From positions 1 to 24,740 of the IMG/VR virus record IMGVR_UViG_3300006789_000148: a stretch of DNA of 24,740 nucleotides; one strand, given 5' to 3'. Below are positions 20,559 to 24,740 of this stretch, piece after piece. The translations under genes were made by a program, and so were the position numbers. Under the pieces are notes generated by a model that was given only the letters and a program-made list of their open reading frames with translations, did not search any database and was not told where the DNA came from. The stretch is from a virus. Position 1 is the first letter of the stretch. Every line of letters begins with the position of its first letter.

Positions 20559-20762
20559 CTATTCTTGTGTCAGGATAATAATAAAAGTTAACAGTAGGAT
20601 ATTTTTTTTTAAAACATTATAATAAGAACTATTGTTGATTTGGTCGGCTAAAATTATATCAATAAAAGAAGGATTTACACCGTTTTTAATAAATGATGCA
20701 ATCATAACATCTATTTGCCAAGCATAATACAATATAGCTGGTTGAGCGCAAATATACCTCAT
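20559..20762 (-). CDS. Glycosyltransferase-like protein, N-terminal part (frame split)
   Basis: A 67-codon ORF starts at ATG 20762, 1 nt after the stop of the 916-residue tail gene. Its first 52 codons (MRYICAQPAILYYAWQIDVM; FIDIILADQINNSSYYNVLK) look like the start of a nucleotide-sugar domain. The last 15 codons (NILLLTFIIILTQE) are frame-shifted and not protein-like. Past an A9 run at 20602-20610 the -1 frame continues as KYPTVNFYYYPDTRIDKFYV and on into the gene at 19861. A single A too few, or a -1 slip, explains all of this. Sequencing error, phase variation and programmed frameshifting are all possible. Confidence 0.65.
   Translation of the reverse strand: MRYICAQPAILYYAWQIDVMIASFIKNGVNPSFIDIILADQINNSSYYNVLKKNILLLTFIIILTQE
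20602..20610 (-). repeat. A9 homopolymer / slippery tract in the glycosyltransferase gene
   Basis: On the coding strand the context is GTTTTAAAAAAAAATATCC. In frame 0 it contains A AAA AAA, the classic -1 slippery heptamer. An A10 version would restore the ORF without slippage. Confidence 0.8.
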
Positions 20763-20763
20763 A

Positions 20764-23514
20764 TTATGGACAAGCAGGACAAGTTGATTTAGTTAAAGTA
20801 ACACCATTCCAAAAATAATAATCTCCTCCATTTATAGTGAAATATGTTCCATTTAATAATGTTCTTGTACAAGCTGAATCTCTATAAGCTATGGTTGCAT
20901 TATCCATATTAGAATTATTGGCATATATGTTTGTTATATTAGTAACAGTACAACAGGCATCTGTTTGTGAACTCGTGGATAAAAATACCTGATGTAAAAC
21001 ACAAGGCGCTGAAGTTGTTGTTGGTGCAAGAGTTGTAGTTGTTGCTCCAATACAAGTTGTACAATCATTATAATTAGTATATGTGTCAACATCGCCATCT
21101 TGACCTGTACCTCCAGTTGTACTTAATTCATAACATAATGTGCCATCATAAATTACGTTTGGAAATGTATTTGTTTGATTAGAAACATACTTAACAGCTC
21201 CAGCACCCTCATTACATTGTGTATATATTTTATAAAATATTGGCGGTAATGTAGTTGGAGCAACTGTCGTTGTTGGAGCAGCAGTTGTAGTTGGCGCTAA
21301 TGTAGTTGTGATACCTTGACATTCATCACAATCTGCAAAGTTTGAAGTATAATCTCTAGTAACCCAATCATTTGAAGTTTGAGATGTTGTTTGATATTTA
21401 AAAAAACATTCACCACTTGCATTTTTAATAATTTCAGGAAATGTTGAGTTTGTATTACCGACTGTAATTAGTTGGTCAAAACCTCCTGTTGCACAATCTC
21501 TATATTGCATAAAATTTGTTAGTGGTGGCGTTGTTGTTACATTTGAGGTTGTTGTTGTTATGTTACAAGAAGCCGTAATTGTTGGGAAACTTGATGGGTC
21601 ACCAACAGCCCCTTCTTCTTTAATTTTATAACAATTTGAAGTATCAACTGATAAAATAACATTTGTGTTAATAGCAAAAGACCCGTTATATTGTACATTT
21701 CTTTGAAAACCATCACTTAATCTTTGAACAATATAAATATTAGTTGAAGGATATTCGGTTGTCGTAGTTGTAGCTGGTGGTCTTGTTGTCGTAGTTGCTG
21801 GTACTGCTGTAGTTGGCGGAACTTGTGTTGTTGCACACGCTCCTGTTATAGTTGGAAATGTTGCGGCATTTGATAAATATGTTTTTTCAATAACAACATA
21901 ACAAACAGTACCACTATTTGACAAAGTAACTGAATCTCCAATAGTAAATGTCGAATTAAATTGAGCATTAAATATTGTGTCGTCAGAAACCCTTCTAACT
22001 CGCATTGCATTTCTTGTATATACACCGCTAGTCGTTCCGTAAGTTGTAATCGTTCCATTAGAAGCAAATGGTGTTATATAATACAAAACCCCTTGAGATA
22101 AAGAAGTTTTTGACAATGTATAATCCCCAATAGATGTTCCTGCAACTACATTTTTATTTGCTGGAACTATAGATTGCGAAGTACCAAAATAAAAACCTCT
22201 TTCAGTAAGTGTTGCTCCTCCATTAGATGAAACAGAAGCATTTAATAGCATACTTGTGTTTTCAATATTTGTAATTTTTGTTTTTGTATTATCAAATACA
22301 GGTCCACCGATTGTTGTCGTTGGTGCCAATGTTGTCGTTGGTGCTAATGTAGTTGTTATTTGTGCCACTTTAAACTTCGTAACACCAATTCCCTCTCCTG
22401 CTGAATTTATAGCATAAGCAGTTACATAATAAGTTGTGCCTGAAACAAGTCCAGTTTTTGTAACATTATACGTTCCAGTTGTGCCTGAAACAATTATTTT
22501 AGTGTTAATTGCATAATTAGAATTAGTCCCAAAATAAAAACCACGCTCTATTATTGCAAGTCCATTATCAGCTGTAACATTGCCATTTAATGTCATTTGG
22601 CTTGTTGTAGGATTTGTAATATTGTCGGTAGTTACCGCAGGAACTAAAGGGCTTTGTGTTGTTGAAACGCTAGGCACTATTGACTCATCGTATATATTAG
22701 AGTTTGATGTTATATACCAAGTGCCATTAGCCTGATATATTCTAGAATTTATTAATCTTAAAATATTCTCCAATATATCTTTAGCATTCTTTTTTGCAAA
22801 ACCATCTAATAAAGAAAATTCATTTAAATATATATCGTGTAAAACAGTCAAATCACTAGAACCTCCAATTTCTCTAATTTTATTTTGAATGTATATATCA
22901 AAATTTAAATCAAGATTTGCTAATATTTTATGGACATAAGAAAAAGCTGTATCAAAATTTATTTGAGAATTTGTGCTTGTTTGTGGATTACCATTTGCAT
23001 CTAAAGCAATAGCACCATCTGGAGCGTCATAAGAATCTAAAGTTCCTAAACCATCAATTGCCCTTAATTGTAAAATATAAGGTGTTGATATTAATTGTTC
23101 TCTATATGTATCGGCAACTAGAAATCCTTCCCAATATATATCTACATCACCAGTAGAACTCCAAATATTATTAGCTTCATTAAATAAACTTTCTTCATTT
23201 TCCCACTCTAAATCTGTTTCCTCACCATCATCTGTAGTTCCAGAACTTACTCTAACCTTATACTCTCTTTCGTCAAAATTTTGAAATTCATCATAATTTG
23301 TAGAATCTGTTACAAGTAAATTTAATTGACAAGTAGAACCAATTATTGGATTGTAAAAATCATCGTCATTTTCCCATTTAATACTTACAGGTTCATCACT
23401 AGCAATCAAATCATTTATAGAGCCAAAATAATCCCTTTTTAAAATTTCTAAACTTCTTGGATTACCCTTTACGTCAGAAAAGTTTAATTTGAATTTAGTT
23501 CTATAAGTTGCCAT
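20764..23514 (-). CDS. Large modular tail protein with Thr/Pro-rich linkers
   Basis: A 916-residue protein. Residues 1-275 form a tail domain (YRTKFKLNFSDVKGNPRSLE, YNPIIGSTCQLNL, IYWEGFLVADTYREQ, LQLRAIDGLGTLDSYD, GTWYITSN) that I associate with tail proteins of Bacteroidota phages. Then comes a mosaic. Two FN3-like domains with RGFYFGT lie at about 291-386 and 409-500. Two small domains ending FPTITGAC/FPTITASC lie at 504-560 and 592-650. Two CxxC-type domains with NTFPxxI lie at 667-732 and 759-822. A C-terminal domain follows at 838-916. They are joined by Thr/Pro linkers (TTTLAPTTT, ATTTTRPPATTT, TTLAPTTTAAPTTT). It probably displays binding domains at the tail tip. The ATG overlaps the tape-measure stop by one base. 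Confidence 0.75.
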   Translation of the reverse strand: MATYRTKFKLNFSDVKGNPRSLEILKRDYFGSINDLIASDEPVSIKWENDDDFYNPIIGSTCQLNLLVTDSTNYDEFQNFDEREYKVRVSSGTTDDGEETDLEWENEESLFNEANNIWSSTGDVDIYWEGFLVADTYREQLISTPYILQLRAIDGLGTLDSYDAPDGAIALDANGNPQTSTNSQINFDTAFSYVHKILANLDLNFDIYIQNKIREIGGSSDLTVLHDIYLNEFSLLDGFAKKNAKDILENILRLINSRIYQANGTWYITSNSNIYDESIVPSVSTTQSPLVPAVTTDNITNPTTSQMTLNGNVTADNGLAIIERGFYFGTNSNYAINTKIIVSGTTGTYNVTKTGLVSGTTYYVTAYAINSAGEGIGVTKFKVAQITTTLAPTTTLAPTTTIGGPVFDNTKTKITNIENTSMLLNASVSSNGGATLTERGFYFGTSQSIVPANKNVVAGTSIGDYTLSKTSLSQGVLYYITPFASNGTITTYGTTSGVYTRNAMRVRRVSDDTIFNAQFNSTFTIGDSVTLSNSGTVCYVVIEKTYLSNAATFPTITGACATTQVPPTTAVPATTTTRPPATTTTTEYPSTNIYIVQRLSDGFQRNVQYNGSFAINTNVILSVDTSNCYKIKEEGAVGDPSSFPTITASCNITTTTSNVTTTPPLTNFMQYRDCATGGFDQLITVGNTNSTFPEIIKNASGECFFKYQTTSQTSNDWVTRDYTSNFADCDECQGITTTLAPTTTAAPTTTVAPTTLPPIFYKIYTQCNEGAGAVKYVSNQTNTFPNVIYDGTLCYELSTTGGTGQDGDVDTYTNYNDCTTCIGATTTTLAPTTTSAPCVLHQVFLSTSSQTDACCTVTNITNIYANNSNMDNATIAYRDSACTRTLLNGTYFTINGGDYYFWNGVTLTKSTCPACP

Positions 23515-24740
23515 TATTTAAAACGATTTCTATTCCTTTCGGCTCTTTGTAAAGCTACAACTAAATCTTGTCCTCTTAAAACAAATTCACCTGAAACATT
23601 TTGTGAACCACCGCCAATCATTGCTTTTAATTTATTTAGAGGCGCTATGACTTCTGGATTGCTTCTTACACCACTATAATCTCCAACCATTACAGGAGTT
23701 TGACCAAAGGCTAATCCACCATTTCTCATACCAATTAAATCTTTAAAAGTTGTTACAAAAGACAATGCTTTTGCTGCCTTACCAGAACCACCCCCTGGCA
23801 ATAAAAAAGATAATACTGCTGCCGCTGCTGCTGCTGCAACTAATCTAACAACTAATGCTTTTATAACAGTAATTAATCTTTTTATTGGATTTTCACCATC
23901 TGCTATTGCAGCAAAACTATCTGCTAATGCTTGACCAACTTGAGGTAATATTGACGCTCCAAAATTCTCAAAAAGACCAATTGTTTCTTTAGACTTTTCG
24001 CCTAAACTAGCAAAAGCACTTTGAGTTGTTGTGATTATTGGACTTAAAGAAGCAATAGCAGGTCTTACAACAGTGTTAATTCCTGTTCCAGCTGATTCTA
24101 TAAAACCAAACATTGCTTTATGTAATGACGCTGCCGAAGCACTTAATCCTTTAAATTCATTTTCTGTTGTACTCAAATTAGCTTTAGGTCCTTTTGCTCC
24201 CGCTGAAGTTTTTGCATTTGGAAACAATAAGTTTTGTAAATCTCTTGATTCACCTTTTTGCAGTGGTCCCATTACACCATCCATTGATTTTTTTAATTCA
24301 TCTAATTGAAGCTTTGCAGCTAATGATTGAGCTTGAAGCGCAGCAAATAATCCTCCACTACCTCGTGATTTAAATAAATTTTTAAGTGTTTGTCCAAATG
24401 AAATACCTGATGCCCTTGCAGTTAAAAATGTAGTTGATAAGGTGCCTAAAACAAATATCAATGCGCTAATTAATGGGTTTAAAGCCATAACAGCAGTTGA
24501 GATTGTGCCAATAGATGAAATCAAAACTCCTAAAGCCATTGTTATAGGCGGAATAGCTGCAGCAATTAAACTGGCATTTATAATAAATTTTTGTGTATCG
24601 TCGTCTAAATTTCTAAAACTTGTGATTAAATCACCAATTTTTCTACTTAAAGCAGGAATACCTTCTTGTAAATTTAAAGCGTCTGCTATTTCTTGTCCAA
24701 GTTCAGCAAGTGCTATGTTTACATTATCTTTTAAAGTTGA
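23514..24740 (-). CDS. Tape measure protein, C-terminal part (partial)
   Basis: The frame is open from the stop at 23514-23516 to the right edge of the window, about 408 codons, so the start lies outside. The ATG at 24539 is internal: codons before it read QEIADALNLQEGIPALSRKI and on through KFIINASLIAAAIPPITMAL, a helical tape-measure pattern. It has several hydrophobic Ala/Leu-rich stretches (LISSIGTISTAVMALNPLIS; VIKALVVRLVAAAAAAAVLS), which is typical of the membrane-active end of tape measures. The last 60 residues are Gly-rich then basic. It sets tail length and helps DNA entry. Confidence 0.85.
   Translation of the reverse strand, partial: STLKDNVNIALAELGQEIADALNLQEGIPALSRKIGDLITSFRNLDDDTQKFIINASLIAAAIPPITMALGVLISSIGTISTAVMALNPLISALIFVLGTLSTTFLTARASGISFGQTLKNLFKSRGSGGLFAALQAQSLAAKLQLDELKKSMDGVMGPLQKGESRDLQNLLFPNAKTSAGAKGPKANLSTTENEFKGLSASAASLHKAMFGFIESAGTGINTVVRPAIASLSPIITTTQSAFASLGEKSKETIGLFENFGASILPQVGQALADSFAAIADGENPIKRLITVIKALVVRLVAAAAAAAVLSFLLPGGGSGKAAKALSFVTTFKDLIGMRNGGLAFGQTPVMVGDYSGVRSNPEVIAPLNKLKAMIGGGSQNVSGEFVLRGQDLVVALQRAERNRNRFK

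Noticed and set aside
21846-22067. Minus-strand ORF of 73 aa inside the tail gene
   Set aside because: Out-of-frame within the 916-residue gene, Leu/Gln-rich low complexity, no start leader.
22300-22370. CRISPR-like repetitive DNA
   Set aside because: The GTTGTNGTTGGTGC-type repeats are codons for TTTLAPTTT linkers with no constant spacer length and no cas genes.
1-24740. tRNA genes and integration sites
   Set aside because: I saw no cloverleaf-like arms and no integrase, so no attachment site is claimed.

Overview
This window looks like a large part of a tailed phage (siphovirus type) that infects a member of the Bacteroidota, most likely a flavobacterium. The evidence is the very AT-rich sequence, starts preceded by A-rich leaders such as TTAAAATAAAATG instead of Shine-Dalgarno sites, and phage families that I associate with flavobacterial phages. 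These include an HK97-type capsid module, an M15 endolysin, ERF annealing protein, a T7 gp4-like primase-helicase, and a tail protein with the N-terminal domain typical of this phage group. Every gene I accept lies on the minus strand, so transcription runs from the right end of the window to the left. No integrase, clear lysogeny repressor, tRNA or CRISPR array is visible.

Reading in the direction of transcription: 24740-18101 holds tail genes. These are the C-terminal part of the tape measure, a 916-residue modular tail protein with Thr/Pro-rich linkers, two glycosyltransferase-like genes (one split by a frameshift at an A9 tract), and a further tail protein. 18045-11963 is the replication and recombination operon: a Cys-rich protein, a small HTH protein, ERF, an SSB-like protein with an acidic tail, a terminator, a coiled-coil peptide, a RecE/DUF3799-type exonuclease, a DnaA-domain-IV/VRR-NUC fusion, an HTH replication protein with iteron-like repeats and an AT-only stretch inside it, a PD-(D/E)XK protein, the primase-helicase and a small membrane protein. 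It runs without a break into packaging and head genes at 11970-5903: terminase small and large subunits, portal, MuF-like minor head protein, prohead protease and major capsid protein, closed by a strong terminator.

5750-4024 is an accessory islet of small genes: two helical proteins, two membrane peptides, a small charged protein, a MazZ/DUF5664-like nucleotide hydrolase and a PD-(D/E)XK_5-like nuclease. It is bounded and subdivided by terminators. 3951-2022 holds head-tail connector and tail-completion genes. 2016-1173 is the lysis pair (M15 peptidase and 3TM-type holin). 1173-1 holds small proteins and the start of a fibre-like protein that runs off the left edge.

The most interesting signals are the 23-bp-period direct repeats next to an all-A/T stretch inside the HTH replication gene (a lambda-O-like origin candidate), the A9 slippery or phase-variable tract in the glycosyltransferase, the pairing of two glycosyltransferases with Thr-rich tail linkers, and the terminator-flanked nuclease gene.
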